DNA of 64,000 nt, taken from positions 18,114 to 82,113 of the forward strand of contig NZ_PDKG01000011.1 of NCBI RefSeq assembly GCF_004116725.1. The letters are read 5' to 3'. Each line of letters opens with the position of its first letter. The first letter of the stretch is position 1. Shown one piece after another: positions 17,666 through 26,806 of this stretch. The DNA is from Arcobacter sp. CECT 8986 (GTDB lineage: Bacteria > Campylobacterota > Campylobacteria > Campylobacterales > Arcobacteraceae). The translations under genes and the position numbers were made by a program. A model generated the notes under the pieces. That model did no database searches, was not told the DNA's origin, and saw only the letters and a program-made list of their open reading frames with translations.

Positions 17666-18289
17666 GTGCAAGAGTTTATGTCAACTTTTTTGCAAGAAGC
17701 AATCACCTTCTTTGCAATTATGGACCCTATTGGAATTAGTGCAGTAGCTTTATCAATACTTAGTACAAATATCACGAAAAGTGAAATAAATAAAGTAGCT
17801 TCAAAAACTACAATAACAATTGTTATTGCTTTTTTTGTAGTTATAATTGCAGGTGAATTTGTACTAAAAGTATTTGGATTAGATATTAATTCATTGAAAG
17901 TTATGGGTGGTTTAGTACTGTTACTTATGGCTTTATCTATGATTAGTGGTAATACGAAATTTAAAGCTGATGGTGATGATAAACAAAATGAAGAATTAGC
18001 AGTTATTCCTATTGCAATTCCTATTGTATTTGGAACAGGACTTTTTTCTACTATTATAATTTTTAAACATGAAGCAAAGACTTTTTTAGATCTTTTTTCT
18101 ATCTCTTTAGCTTATTGTTTAAATGCTGTTATATTTTATTTAATATTTAAAAACTCTATTCATATAAAAAAACTTTTAGGAGTTACAGGACAAAATATAA
18201 TTACTAAGCTTATGGGGTTAATTGTAGGTGCGTTAGCAATACAATTTGTCGTATCTGGTATTATAAGTCTTGCTAAGGTTTATATTTGA
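17666..18289 (+). CDS. MarC family integral membrane protein
   Basis: The product has 207 residues and six predicted membrane helices, with the family hallmark FFAIMDPIGISAVALS near the N-terminus and a second half containing AIPIVFGTGLFSTIII. MarC proteins have no firmly established function, and the old link to multiple antibiotic resistance is not supported. The start is taken as GTG immediately after the permease stop, with GGTGGAG eight bases upstream; an in-frame ATG four codons later is possible. It is the fourth gene of the operon and overlaps the next gene by four bases. Confidence 0.88.
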   Translation: MQEFMSTFLQEAITFFAIMDPIGISAVALSILSTNITKSEINKVASKTTITIVIAFFVVIIAGEFVLKVFGLDINSLKVMGGLVLLLMALSMISGNTKFKADGDDKQNEELAVIPIAIPIVFGTGLFSTIIIFKHEAKTFLDLFSISLAYCLNAVIFYLIFKNSIHIKKLLGVTGQNIITKLMGLIVGALAIQFVVSGIISLAKVYI

Positions 18290-18900
18290 TAGATGTATTT
18301 GTTCATGGATTTATTGTAGGAATTAGTTTAATTGTTGCAATAGGTTCACAAAATGCATATATTCTAAAACTTGGCCTTTTAAAACAACATATTTTCAAAG
18401 CTGTAATGTTTTGTATTTTTACAGATATTCTTTTGATTTCATGTGGTGTTTTAGGCCTAGGTTTCTTTATAAAAGACAATCAACTTCTAATAAATTCAAT
18501 TGCAATATTTGGTATAGTTTTTCTTTGTTTTTATGCTTTTTTATCTTTTAAAAGTGCACTAAAAAATGAGAGTTTAAAAATAGATAATGAAGTAAAAACT
18601 AATCCAGTAAAAAAAGTATTTGCAATGCTTTTTATGTTTACATTTTTAAATCCTCATGTTTATTTAGATACAGTGTTATTAATTGGTGGGATTGGTGCAA
18701 ACGTAAAAGAGAATTTGAAAATATTTTTTATATTAGGAACTGCTAGCGCTTCAGCTGTTTGGTTTTTGTCTTTGGGATATCTTTCAAGACTTTTAATTCC
18801 TCTATTTAAAAAGCCAATAACTTGGAAAATATTAGATATATTAATTGGAATTTTAATGCTTTACATTGCATACTCACTTGTAGATTTACTAAAAATATAG
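18286..18900 (+). CDS. LysE/ArgO family amino acid exporter
   Basis: A 204-residue inner-membrane protein with the LysE-family opening GFIVGISLIVAIGSQNAYIL and the later FLNPHVYLDTVLLIGG, which matches the LNPHVYLDT motif of LysE and ArgO. Known members export lysine or arginine and so relieve toxic build-up. The start is TTG at 18286, overlapping the marC stop (TTGA), with AAGG seven bases upstream. Finding an amino acid exporter in the same operon as an amino acid importer suggests control of one internal pool, which is an inference. Confidence 0.9.
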   Translation: MIDVFVHGFIVGISLIVAIGSQNAYILKLGLLKQHIFKAVMFCIFTDILLISCGVLGLGFFIKDNQLLINSIAIFGIVFLCFYAFLSFKSALKNESLKIDNEVKTNPVKKVFAMLFMFTFLNPHVYLDTVLLIGGIGANVKENLKIFFILGTASASAVWFLSLGYLSRLLIPLFKKPITWKILDILIGILMLYIAYSLVDLLKI

Positions 18901-18913
18901 GAGTAAATATATT

Positions 18914-19690
18914 ATGGATTATATAGAAAATATAGGTTGTTTTGAAGTTGTTTTAGATCCATATGAAGGGATTACTATATCAAGACAAAGTGTTCCTTCT
19001 AATAATGTAGAGTTTGAACAAAATCTTATAAATCTTATAACAGTTTCAAAAAATAAAAATAGAAGACTTATTTGGATGACAATTGACATTGATAAATCTC
19101 ATCTAATTCCAACTGCTGTAAAACATAATTTTGAGTTTCATACTTGTGAAAAAGATTATGTATTTATGGTAAAAAGATTAGTTGATGATGCAATTATTCC
19201 AACTGCTGCTAATCATACATTGGGTGTGGGTGTTGTAGTTATAAATGAAGCAAATGAGATTTTAGTGATTAAAGAGAGAGTTTCAAGAATAGGGTATAAA
19301 CTTCCTGGTGGACATATTGATAATGGTGAGTTGATTTCAAATGCAGTTGTAAGAGAGACTTATGAAGAGACAGGAGTTGATGTTGAGTTTGGTTCTATTG
19401 TAAGTATAGGACATTTTTATCCACATCAATTTGACCAATCAAATTTATATGTATTATGCAGTGCAAAGCCTTTAAGTTATGAAATAAATATAAAAGATAT
19501 TGATGAGATAGAAGATGCAAAATGGATAGATGTATTTGAGTTTTTGGAAGATGAAAATGTATTTGAATATAATAAAAAAATAATACAAGCAGCATTAAGT
19601 AAAAATGGCTTTTTTACACAAAAGTTAGAAGCATTTAAAAATCTTGATAAAGATTATGAACTATTTTTTCCTAAACAACAAAATATCTAA
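18914..19690 (+). CDS. Nudix hydrolase with N-terminal pre-Nudix domain
   Basis: The 258-residue protein has two parts. Residues 1-90 resemble the pre-Nudix (GNAT-like) domain known from plant and animal Nudix enzymes (RRLIWMTIDIDKSHLIPTAV, then HNFEFHT). Residues 100-230 form the Nudix domain with a full box at 133-155: G133, E139, R147-E148, E151-E152, G154. The box binds divalent metal and hydrolyses nucleoside diphosphates linked to another group; NADH or ADP-ribose are typical for this architecture, but the substrate here is inferred. It is the last gene of the transport operon, with AGGAG about ten bases before its ATG. Confidence 0.9.
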   Translation: MDYIENIGCFEVVLDPYEGITISRQSVPSNNVEFEQNLINLITVSKNKNRRLIWMTIDIDKSHLIPTAVKHNFEFHTCEKDYVFMVKRLVDDAIIPTAANHTLGVGVVVINEANEILVIKERVSRIGYKLPGGHIDNGELISNAVVRETYEETGVDVEFGSIVSIGHFYPHQFDQSNLYVLCSAKPLSYEINIKDIDEIEDAKWIDVFEFLEDENVFEYNKKIIQAALSKNGFFTQKLEAFKNLDKDYELFFPKQQNI

Positions 19691-19781
19691 ATAGAAATTT
19701 AGCTTAAAAGTATATGGATTTTACCATTTATTTAATATATAAGTGATATAAATAGACCAATCAAATAAGAGGTTAATAAAA

Positions 19782-20147
19782 ATGGAATATGGAACGCAAA
19801 GATTAGTTATGTATCCACATTTAAATGCAGCAGGAATACTATTTGGAGGACAAGCTTTAGCTTGGATTGATGAAGAAGTAATTATCTTTTCTGCAAATAA
19901 ATTAGGAACAACAAGACTTGCCTTAGTGAAAATGAGTGAGGTTAGATTTCAAAATCCCGCTAATATTGGAGATATTCTAGTTATTGGAACTGAACTTGTA
20001 AAAATAGGAAGAACTTCAATTACTGTAAAGTGTGAGTTGAAAAATAAAACTACAAATAAAGTGATTGTTACAGTTGATGAAGTTGTTATGGTTAATTTAG
20101 ATTATAACAAACAACCAACACCACATGGACTTCCAGAGCCAGATTAA
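19782..20147 (+). CDS. Hotdog-fold acyl-CoA thioesterase
   Basis: This 121-residue single-domain protein has the signature of the YciA/acyl-CoA hydrolase group: HLNAAGILFGGQALAWIDE at residues 13-31, where the Asp-Glu in the central helix is catalytic, followed by VRFQNPANIGD. It would release free acid and CoA from acyl-CoA in the cytoplasm; chain-length preference is unknown. It has its own upstream gap of 91 bases and a hairpin immediately after, so it is probably transcribed alone. Confidence 0.88.
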   Translation: MEYGTQRLVMYPHLNAAGILFGGQALAWIDEEVIIFSANKLGTTRLALVKMSEVRFQNPANIGDILVIGTELVKIGRTSITVKCELKNKTTNKVIVTVDEVVMVNLDYNKQPTPHGLPEPD

Positions 20148-20168
20148 AAAGAATTATCTTTTTAATCT
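20141..20168. terminator. Bidirectional hairpin between thioesterase and dioxygenase genes
   Basis: An 11-base-pair perfect stem AGATTAAAAAG/CTTTTTAATCT with a 6-base loop. The thioesterase stop lies in the left arm and the dioxygenase stop starts at the right edge. Confidence 0.8.
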
Positions 20169-20905
20169 TAATCTTCTAATATTATCTCTTTAAAATCACT
20201 TCTTGTATTTTTTATAGCTTTATTACTTTGTGCTTTTACTGTATAAACAAATGAGATTTTAGCACTATTTGTCTCATTTTTATGAGCATGATGAAGTGTT
20301 CTACAATGAAATAAAACAATATCACCTTTATTTAAATTATAGTGAACTGCTTTTTGTATTAGTTTTTTATTTTCATCTATATCATCTCTAAAACTTGTAG
20401 TTTCATCAAACTGCTCTTTTTTTAAATCTATTTTATGAGAACCTGGAATAAATTCTAAAAGACCATTTTCTAAATACTCTTCATCTAAGCTAAGCCAAAC
20501 ACTAATTAAATCATCATTTTCAAAATTCCAGTATCTTCTATCTTGATGCCATGTAGTTCTAGTACTATCTTTTGGCATTTTTGTCATGATAGAGTTGTGG
20601 TGTGCAAGAGTTAAAACAGGAGTATCATTTAGTAATTGTTTTAACATTGGTCTAATCTCTTTATTAGTCATCCAATCTTGAAATACTTTTTCTCTATCAA
20701 ATACTTGTCTTAATCTTCTAACTGTAACAGCAGTATCTTTTACTCTTTGATACTCCTGTTCACTCTCTATTGGTTCTACTTTATTTTCAAGATGAATTTT
20801 GGCTTTTTCTAAAATTTCATCACAAAGACTTTCATCTGCAAAATTTCTGATAAGTAAAAATCCATCTTTATTAAATTGTTCAATTTGTTCTTGCGTTAGT
20901 TTCAT
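20168..20905 (-). CDS. Phytanoyl-CoA dioxygenase (PhyH) family protein
   Basis: The product is a 245-residue Fe(II)/2-oxoglutarate-dependent oxygenase. The metal triad is visible as H120-x-D122 ([10 protein letters not shown]) and the distal histidine H205 in [10 protein letters not shown], with [13 protein letters not shown] between them. Such enzymes hydroxylate a substrate and convert 2-oxoglutarate to succinate and CO2. The substrate here is unknown; ectoine-type or lipid-related small molecules are possible. Its ATG overlaps the sucD stop by four bases (ATGA), so it is translationally coupled to succinyl-CoA synthetase, which can use the succinate it makes. Confidence 0.85.
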   Translation of the reverse strand: MKLTQEQIEQFNKDGFLLIRNFADESLCDEILEKAKIHLENKVEPIESEQEYQRVKDTAVTVRRLRQVFDREKVFQDWMTNKEIRPMLKQLLNDTPVLTLAHHNSIMTKMPKDSTRTTWHQDRRYWNFENDDLISVWLSLDEEYLENGLLEFIPGSHKIDLKKEQFDETTSFRDDIDENKKLIQKAVHYNLNKGDIVLFHCRTLHHAHKNETNSAKISFVYTVKAQSNKAIKNTRSDFKEIILED

Positions 20906-21774
20906 TTTTTTGTAACTTCTAAAAGTGCATCTTTTATATGTGTAATAGTTTTAACAGTAGTAACACCAGCTGCTTCTAATGCTCTATATTTATCTTCAGC
21001 TTTACCACTTCCACCATCAATAATTGCTCCTGCATGTCCCATTCTTTTGCCTTTTGGTGCAGTAACACCAGCGATATAAGAAACAACAGGTTTAGTTATA
21101 TATTTTTTAATATATTCAGCTGCTTGTTCTTCTTTTGTTCCACCAATTTCACCAATCATTACTATTGATTCTGTTTGTTCATCTTCTTCAAATAGTTTTA
21201 AAATATCAATAAAATCACTTCCTGGAATTGGATCTCCTCCAATACCTACACAAGTACTTTGACCAAGACCTGCTAAAGTTGATTGATTTACTGCTTCATA
21301 TGTTAGTGTTCCTGATCTTGATACAATTCCAACACTTCCAACTTTGTGTATTTCTCCTGGCATAATACCCATTTTACCAATTCCCGGAGTAATAACACCT
21401 GGACAATTTGGTCCAATTAATCTTGCACCATTTGCATCAACTGCTGCTTTTGCATCAAGCATATCTTTTACTGGAATTCCTTCTGTAATACAAACTATTA
21501 GTTCAATACCATTTTCAGCAGCTTCAATTATAGAATCTTTACAAAAAGGTGCAGGAACATAAATTACACTTGCATTTGCTCCTGTTAAATCAATTCCACA
21601 TCTAACACTATTATACATAGGAAGACCAAGATGAGTTAAACCTCTTTTTTTAGGAACAACACCACAAACCATATTTGTGCCATATTCAAGTGCTTTTTGT
21701 GTATGAAAACTACCTTGTGTACCAGTCATACCTTGACACATAATTTTTGTATTTTCATCAAGTAAAATAGCCAT
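20902..21774 (-). CDS. sucD: Succinyl-CoA synthetase subunit alpha SucD
   Basis: SucD forms the CoA-binding half of the TCA-cycle enzyme that interconverts succinyl-CoA and succinate with ATP or GTP. The 290-residue length matches the family. The phosphohistidine is H247 in [14 protein letters not shown] (His246 in E. coli), and the CoA site includes [11 protein letters not shown] near residue 15. A strong AAGGGAAC ribosome site lies inside the end of sucC, from whose stop it is separated by two bases. It is followed by the coupled PhyH-family gene. Confidence 0.97.
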   Translation of the reverse strand: MAILLDENTKIMCQGMTGTQGSFHTQKALEYGTNMVCGVVPKKRGLTHLGLPMYNSVRCGIDLTGANASVIYVPAPFCKDSIIEAAENGIELIVCITEGIPVKDMLDAKAAVDANGARLIGPNCPGVITPGIGKMGIMPGEIHKVGSVGIVSRSGTLTYEAVNQSTLAGLGQSTCVGIGGDPIPGSDFIDILKLFEEDEQTESIVMIGEIGGTKEEQAAEYIKKYITKPVVSYIAGVTAPKGKRMGHAGAIIDGGSGKAEDKYRALEAAGVTTVKTITHIKDALLEVTKK

Positions 21775-21776
21775 AA

Positions 21777-22943
21777 TTAGTTCCCTTCTGTTAATTCAAT
21801 AATTTTTTTAGTTGCTTTGTCTAAATCTTGTTCTTCAACAATATTTAATCCAGATTCTCTAATTAGTTTTAGACCCTCTTTTGCATTTGTACCTTCAAGT
21901 CTAACTACAAGTGGAATATTCATATCCATTTTGTCAACTGCTGCTATAATACCATTAGCAATAACATCACATCTTACAATTCCACCAAATATATTAATTA
22001 GAATTCCATTTACTTTTTTATCTGATAGTATGATTTTAAAAGCTTCAATAACTCTTTGTTCATTTGTGCTACCACCAACATCTAAAAAGTTTGCAGGCTC
22101 TCCACCATAAGTTTTGATTAAATCCATTGTTGCCATTGCTAAACCTGCACCATTTACCATACAACCAATATTTCCATCAAGTGAAACATAATTTAATTGC
22201 ATTTTCTCTGCTTGAAGTTCTCTTGCATCTTCTTGTGTTTCATCTCTAATTTCATTTAATTGTTTTTGTCTAAAAAGTGCTGAGTTATCAACTTGAACTT
22301 TTCCATCTAAACATACTAAATCACCTTGTTTAGTAATAACTAAAGGGTTAACTTCAATTAATGATAAATCATTATCCAAAAACATTTTATACATATTTTG
22401 TAAAAGTGGAATCATCTGTTTTACTTGATGGTCATCTAAACCTAAATCAAATGCAATTTGTCTACATTGATAAGGCATAATTCCAACAACAGGATTTATT
22501 TTACTTTTTAAAATCTTTTTAGGGTCATTTTTTGCAACTTCTTCTATTTCAACTCCACCTTCAATTGAAGTCATAATAGTAATTCTTTGGCTACTTCTAT
22601 CAATAACAAAAGCTAAATATAGTTGTTTATCAAACTCACAAGGTTTCTCTATATATAAAGAGTTAACAGGTTGTCCCTCTTTTGATGTTTGATAAGTTAC
22701 TAGTCTACTACCAAGTAGTCTATTTGCAACTTCTTTTGCTTCTTTTTTTGTTTTTGTAAGTACAACTCCACCAGCTTTTCCTCTTCCACCTGCATGAACT
22801 TGTGCTTTAATAACTAAGTTTTCATCACCTAGTGTTTCAAATATATCATCAAGTTGTGAACTATGTGTTAAAAGTTTTCCACAAGTAGTAGGAATATTGT
22901 ATTTTCTAAATAGATTTTTCGCTTGATATTCATGTAAATTCAT
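21777..22943 (-). CDS. sucC: Succinyl-CoA synthetase subunit beta SucC
   Basis: This is the ATP-grasp subunit of succinyl-CoA synthetase, 388 residues as in E. coli. It begins [15 protein letters not shown] and has the nucleotide-binding loop [12 protein letters not shown] near residue 50, the metal-binding SLIEVNPLV, and the C-terminal flavodoxin-like part with [13 protein letters not shown]. It precedes sucD. A small gene lies 30 bases upstream in the same direction. Confidence 0.97.
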   Translation of the reverse strand: MNLHEYQAKNLFRKYNIPTTCGKLLTHSSQLDDIFETLGDENLVIKAQVHAGGRGKAGGVVLTKTKKEAKEVANRLLGSRLVTYQTSKEGQPVNSLYIEKPCEFDKQLYLAFVIDRSSQRITIMTSIEGGVEIEEVAKNDPKKILKSKINPVVGIMPYQCRQIAFDLGLDDHQVKQMIPLLQNMYKMFLDNDLSLIEVNPLVITKQGDLVCLDGKVQVDNSALFRQKQLNEIRDETQEDARELQAEKMQLNYVSLDGNIGCMVNGAGLAMATMDLIKTYGGEPANFLDVGGSTNEQRVIEAFKIILSDKKVNGILINIFGGIVRCDVIANGIIAAVDKMDMNIPLVVRLEGTNAKEGLKLIRESGLNIVEEQDLDKATKKIIELTEGN

Positions 22944-22973
22944 TTTATTTTCTCCATAATTAAAAGCTTTTTC

Positions 22974-23171
22974 TTAGTTTGATTTTAAAGAGAATTTATT
23001 TATAAACTCTTCTTTATCTCTTACGTATAAGCTTTCATCGTCTGCTTTATATATAATAGCCTCAATCCAAATATCATTTTTTTGTATTTTGCAAAAATTT
23101 ATTGGAATATAAGTTTTGAGATTTTTATAGTGTATATATTTTTCATGTAACTTTATTTCTTTTTCTTTCAT
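22974..23171 (-). CDS. Small DUF1653-like protein
   Basis: The 65-residue protein resembles DUF1653 in layout: KYIHYKNLKTYIP at the start corresponds to the family's Y-x-HYKG-x-Y, and ESLYVRDKEEFINKF at the end to its LWVRP-x-x-MF, although several conserved residues are changed. The function of this family is unknown. It lies just upstream of sucC in the same direction and probably leads that transcript. Confidence 0.6.
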   Translation of the reverse strand: MKEKEIKLHEKYIHYKNLKTYIPINFCKIQKNDIWIEAIIYKADDESLYVRDKEEFINKFSLKSN

Positions 23172-23244
23172 TGGGCTAATAATAACAAAAAAATATTAAT
23201 ACTTAGCTATTGTGTGAGAAATTATGAATTATTATTCAGGAGAA

Positions 23245-23277
23245 AAAAAGAATAAAAGATTAACTTTTATTCTTTTT
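23245..23277 (-). terminator. Terminator of the TPP-enzyme/aldehyde dehydrogenase operon
   Basis: A 14-base-pair stem (AAAAAGAATAAAAG and its complement) with a 5-base loop lies 9 bases after the aldehyde dehydrogenase stop and is followed on the minus strand by a T run. It insulates the downstream sucCD group. Confidence 0.8.
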
Positions 23278-23285
23278 GTAGATTA

Positions 23286-24680
23286 TTATAGTACAGGTGA
23301 TTTGATAACCATCATTTTTTCATTTGACATCTCATCCATAACATGAGAAATACCACCAACACCGATACCACTCTCTTTAGCACCACCAAATGGCATCCAG
23401 TCAACTCTGAATGCTGTATGGTCATTTACCATAACTGCAGTACCATTTAATTCTTTAACACATTTGAAACAAGTGTCAATGTTTTTACTAAATACAGCTG
23501 CTTGGAAAGAAACAGCTAAAGAGTTTGCTCTTGCAATTGCTTCATCAATATCTTTATAAGAGTAAACACAAACTACTGGTCCGAATACTTCTTTTTGAGA
23601 TACTAATGAATCTTCTGATGGATTTAATAATACAGTTGGTTCAAAACAAGAAGCTGAAATTCTTTTTCCACCAACTAATACTTTTGCACCTTTAGCAACA
23701 GCATCATTTACCCATTCTTCAACTCTATCAACTTCACCATTGTTAATTAATGGACCAACTTCAGTTTTAGGGTCTAATTGATTTCCAACTACAAGTTTAG
23801 ATGCAGCAGCAGCTAATTTAGTTGCAACTTCTTCACAAATAGATTCATCAACGTATACTCTTTGAACAGATACACAAACTTGACCAGCATGGTAGAAACC
23901 ACCTTTTGCTAAATCAGGAATCATTGTATCAATATCTGCATCTTTAGCAACAATAACTGGTGCAACACCACCATGTTCTAATGCTACTCTAGTACCTGGA
24001 GCTACTTTTGAACTTAAGTACCAACCAACAGAAGCAGAACCAATAAAAGTTAAGAATGAAGTTTTAGGAGAAGTAGCTAAGAATTCACTACCATGTCTAT
24101 CACAAACAATACCTTGAGCCCAACCTTTTGGTAATCCAGCTTCTTCAAGCATAGCAACTACTTTTAAAGCTGACATTGGAGTTTGTGTAGCAGGTCTAAT
24201 AATTACTGGACAACCAACTGCAACAGCAGGAATAACTTGTCCAATTGCTAAGTTAAATGGGTGGTTAAATGCAGAAATAGCAACTGTTACACCAATAGGT
24301 TCTTTTAGTGTATAAGCAATTCTATTTGCAGAAGTAGGAGTTTGTCCCATTGCAACTTCTTTACCTTCGTATGCACCTAAATGCTCAATAGCAAGTTTAA
24401 CACTATTGATTGCTCTTAATACTTCAACTTTTGAATCAACGTAAGGTTTACCACCTTCGCTTGCACAAAGTTTAGTTAAATCTTCAACTTGTGAAGACAT
24501 AATTTGAGCTAATTTTTCTAAAATTTCAATTCTTTTATATTTTGGAAGCCAGTTTTTTCTATCAAGAAAAGTAGAGTGTGCTAAATCTAAAGCTGCCTCT
24601 ACTTCTTCTTGTGTACTAAAAGGAACTTGTCCAACTACGCTATCATCAAATGGTGATGTAACATCTATCATTTTACTCAT
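23286..24680 (-). CDS. NAD(P)-dependent aldehyde dehydrogenase
   Basis: A 464-residue member of the ALDH superfamily, which oxidises an aldehyde to an acid. The catalytic cysteine is C269 in FYHAGQVCVSVQR and the general base is E235 in LEHGG; NHPFNLA at 139-145 marks the Rossmann-fold entrance. At residues 161-164 the usual coenzyme-binding KPA is IRPA, so the normally conserved lysine is arginine. It overlaps the upstream TPP-enzyme gene by eight bases, so the two proteins probably act on the same substrate chain. The aldehyde itself cannot be named from sequence. Confidence 0.92.
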   Translation of the reverse strand: MSKMIDVTSPFDDSVVGQVPFSTQEEVEAALDLAHSTFLDRKNWLPKYKRIEILEKLAQIMSSQVEDLTKLCASEGGKPYVDSKVEVLRAINSVKLAIEHLGAYEGKEVAMGQTPTSANRIAYTLKEPIGVTVAISAFNHPFNLAIGQVIPAVAVGCPVIIRPATQTPMSALKVVAMLEEAGLPKGWAQGIVCDRHGSEFLATSPKTSFLTFIGSASVGWYLSSKVAPGTRVALEHGGVAPVIVAKDADIDTMIPDLAKGGFYHAGQVCVSVQRVYVDESICEEVATKLAAAASKLVVGNQLDPKTEVGPLINNGEVDRVEEWVNDAVAKGAKVLVGGKRISASCFEPTVLLNPSEDSLVSQKEVFGPVVCVYSYKDIDEAIARANSLAVSFQAAVFSKNIDTCFKCVKELNGTAVMVNDHTAFRVDWMPFGGAKESGIGVGGISHVMDEMSNEKMMVIKSPVL

Positions 24681-26343
24681 TATTTTCTCCTTCTTCTTCT
24701 AATAATGTTTCAGCATTTTTCACAAGGTCATTTAAAATTGAGTGATTTAAAGAGTAATCAACTGCTAAATCAATAATATGAACACCTTTAGAATTTACAC
24801 ATTTATCTAAAGTTTCTGTGAATTCTTCACAAGATTGTGGTCTATGACCTGTTGCTCCATAAGCTTCTGCATATTTTACAAAATCTGGGTTATTATAGTC
24901 AAGACCGAATGTATCAAATCCCATACCAGTTTGTTTCCATTTAATCATTCCAAATGCATTGTCATTTAGGATTACAACAGTAATATCTAATCCTAATCTT
25001 ACAGCTGTTTCAATCTCTTGTGAGTTCATCATAAATCCACCATCACCACAAACAGTAACAACTTTTTTATCTGGATTTACCATTTTTGCTGCAATTGCTG
25101 AAGGAAGACCTGCACCCATTGTAGCAAGAGCGTTATCTAATAATAATGTATTTGGTTTAGCACATTTATAGTTTCTTGCAAACCAGATTTTATATACACC
25201 ATTATCTAAAGTTAAAATATCATCAGGTCCTAAAATATCTCTGATTGTTTTTACTGTTCTTTGTGGTAAGATTGGGAATCTCATATCACCAAAATATTTT
25301 GTTAATCTTTTATTTATTGTTTTTATAATTAATTTATAAAAATCGAAATCCCAATGAGCTTGTGGAGATAATGCTCTATTTAAATCGTTAATATCAGTTG
25401 CAATGTCACCAACTACATCTAAATGAGGGAAATATGTAGGGTCTACTTCTGATGGGAAAAAGTTAATATGAATAACTTTTGTAGCATCTGGACCTTCTTT
25501 CATAAAAAATGGTGGTTTTTCGATTACATCGTGACCAACATTAATAATTAAATCTGCTTTTGAAATTGCACCATGAATAAAGTCATCAGCTGATAATGCA
25601 GCTGTACCTAAACATAGTTTGTGGTTATCATCAACTACACCTTTACCCATTTGTGTAGTAAAGAAAGGAATTCCAGTATCATTAACAAAATCAGTTAATG
25701 CATTACCAATTCTATTTCTATTTGCACCTGCACCAATTAAAATTAGAGGTCTTTTTGCAGCTTCAATCATTTTAACTGCTTCGTTAATTGTAGTACTATC
25801 AGCTTTTGGAATTCTTACATTTCTTACTGGATATACACTATCATCTGCTTCTTCTGCTGCTATATCTTCAGGTAATTCAATATGTACTGCACCTGGTCTT
25901 TCAGTTGTAGCAATTTTGAAAGCATCTCTAACCATAGAAGAGATATTGTTACCATTTACAACTTGCTTAGCATATTTTGTCATAGGTCTCATCATTCTAA
26001 CGATATCTATGATTTGGAATCTACCTTGTTTTGATTTTTTAATTGGTTTTTGCCCAGTAATCATCATCATTGGCATAGCACCAAGTTGTGCATAAGCAGC
26101 ACTTGTAGCAAAGTTTGTAGCACCAGGCCCAAGAGTTGATAAACATACACCAACTTTTCCTGTTAATCTACCATATGTTGCAGCCATAAAACCTGCACCT
26201 TGTTCATGTCTTGTTAGAATTAATTTGATTTTTGAATTCCTTAACGATTCTAGTAAGTCTAGATTTTCTTCACCAGGAATACCAAAAATGTATTCTACAC
26301 CCTCGTTTTCTAAAGCCTTGATAAATAAATCAGATGCTTTCAT
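24673..26343 (-). CDS. Acetolactate synthase-like TPP-dependent enzyme
   Basis: The 556-residue protein has the three domains of TPP enzymes. The activating glutamate is E47 in LTRHEQGAGFMAATYGR, and the C-terminal TPP/Mg motif is GDGGFMMNSQEIETA followed by NDNAFGM. Sequence flavour (FGIPGEENLDLLESL) resembles catabolic acetolactate synthases that work without a regulatory subunit. No small-subunit gene is nearby; an aldehyde dehydrogenase gene overlaps its end instead, so a role in 2-oxo acid or aldehyde catabolism is as likely as branched-chain amino acid synthesis. The start is backed by GGAG eight bases upstream. Confidence 0.88.
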   Translation of the reverse strand: MKASDLFIKALENEGVEYIFGIPGEENLDLLESLRNSKIKLILTRHEQGAGFMAATYGRLTGKVGVCLSTLGPGATNFATSAAYAQLGAMPMMMITGQKPIKKSKQGRFQIIDIVRMMRPMTKYAKQVVNGNNISSMVRDAFKIATTERPGAVHIELPEDIAAEEADDSVYPVRNVRIPKADSTTINEAVKMIEAAKRPLILIGAGANRNRIGNALTDFVNDTGIPFFTTQMGKGVVDDNHKLCLGTAALSADDFIHGAISKADLIINVGHDVIEKPPFFMKEGPDATKVIHINFFPSEVDPTYFPHLDVVGDIATDINDLNRALSPQAHWDFDFYKLIIKTINKRLTKYFGDMRFPILPQRTVKTIRDILGPDDILTLDNGVYKIWFARNYKCAKPNTLLLDNALATMGAGLPSAIAAKMVNPDKKVVTVCGDGGFMMNSQEIETAVRLGLDITVVILNDNAFGMIKWKQTGMGFDTFGLDYNNPDFVKYAEAYGATGHRPQSCEEFTETLDKCVNSKGVHIIDLAVDYSLNHSILNDLVKNAETLLEEEGENNE

Positions 26344-26806
26344 CTTATCTCCAAATTATTGATTTAAAATTAACATTTGTGTTAGTTTCCCACAAAATGT
26401 TTTAAATTGAAATTAAACCTTTAATATACTTTCTATTCGTAATTCTTTTTGAATACAAATGTATATCAAATAAACAAAAAAGTATTGTTTTTAGTATAAA
26501 AAATATATATCATAATCATAAAATTCCATTAAATATATAAAGAAGTCTCTAAAAAGACCATAAATAGGGGATTCATTTTCTATAATAATTTATTTTCGTA
26601 ATTTTAACATATAATGTTACTTTTTTCCACAAAAAACTGTTTATGAAATTTGAAATGGGAAAAATATTTAAGAAAATAATTTCTTTTTGTAGTATAAAAG
26701 TATAGAAGAACATCTTAGGTTTATTATAAGTTAAAAAAAAATATAATATATTATACTTATAATAAAAATAAATTTATTTAATAATATATGTATTAATAGG
26801 AAAATC
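26344..26806. other. 463-base intergenic region with divergent promoters
   Basis: This very AT-rich gap separates the divergent TPP-enzyme and nitrite/sulfite reductase genes. I see no gene in it. At 26742-26755 there is a perfect 14-base palindrome (TATAATATATTATA) that presents a TATAAT on each strand, about 50 bases before the reductase start. Several other TATAAT-like runs lie nearby. The length suggests regulation of one or both flanking genes, but I recognise no operator. Confidence 0.5.
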
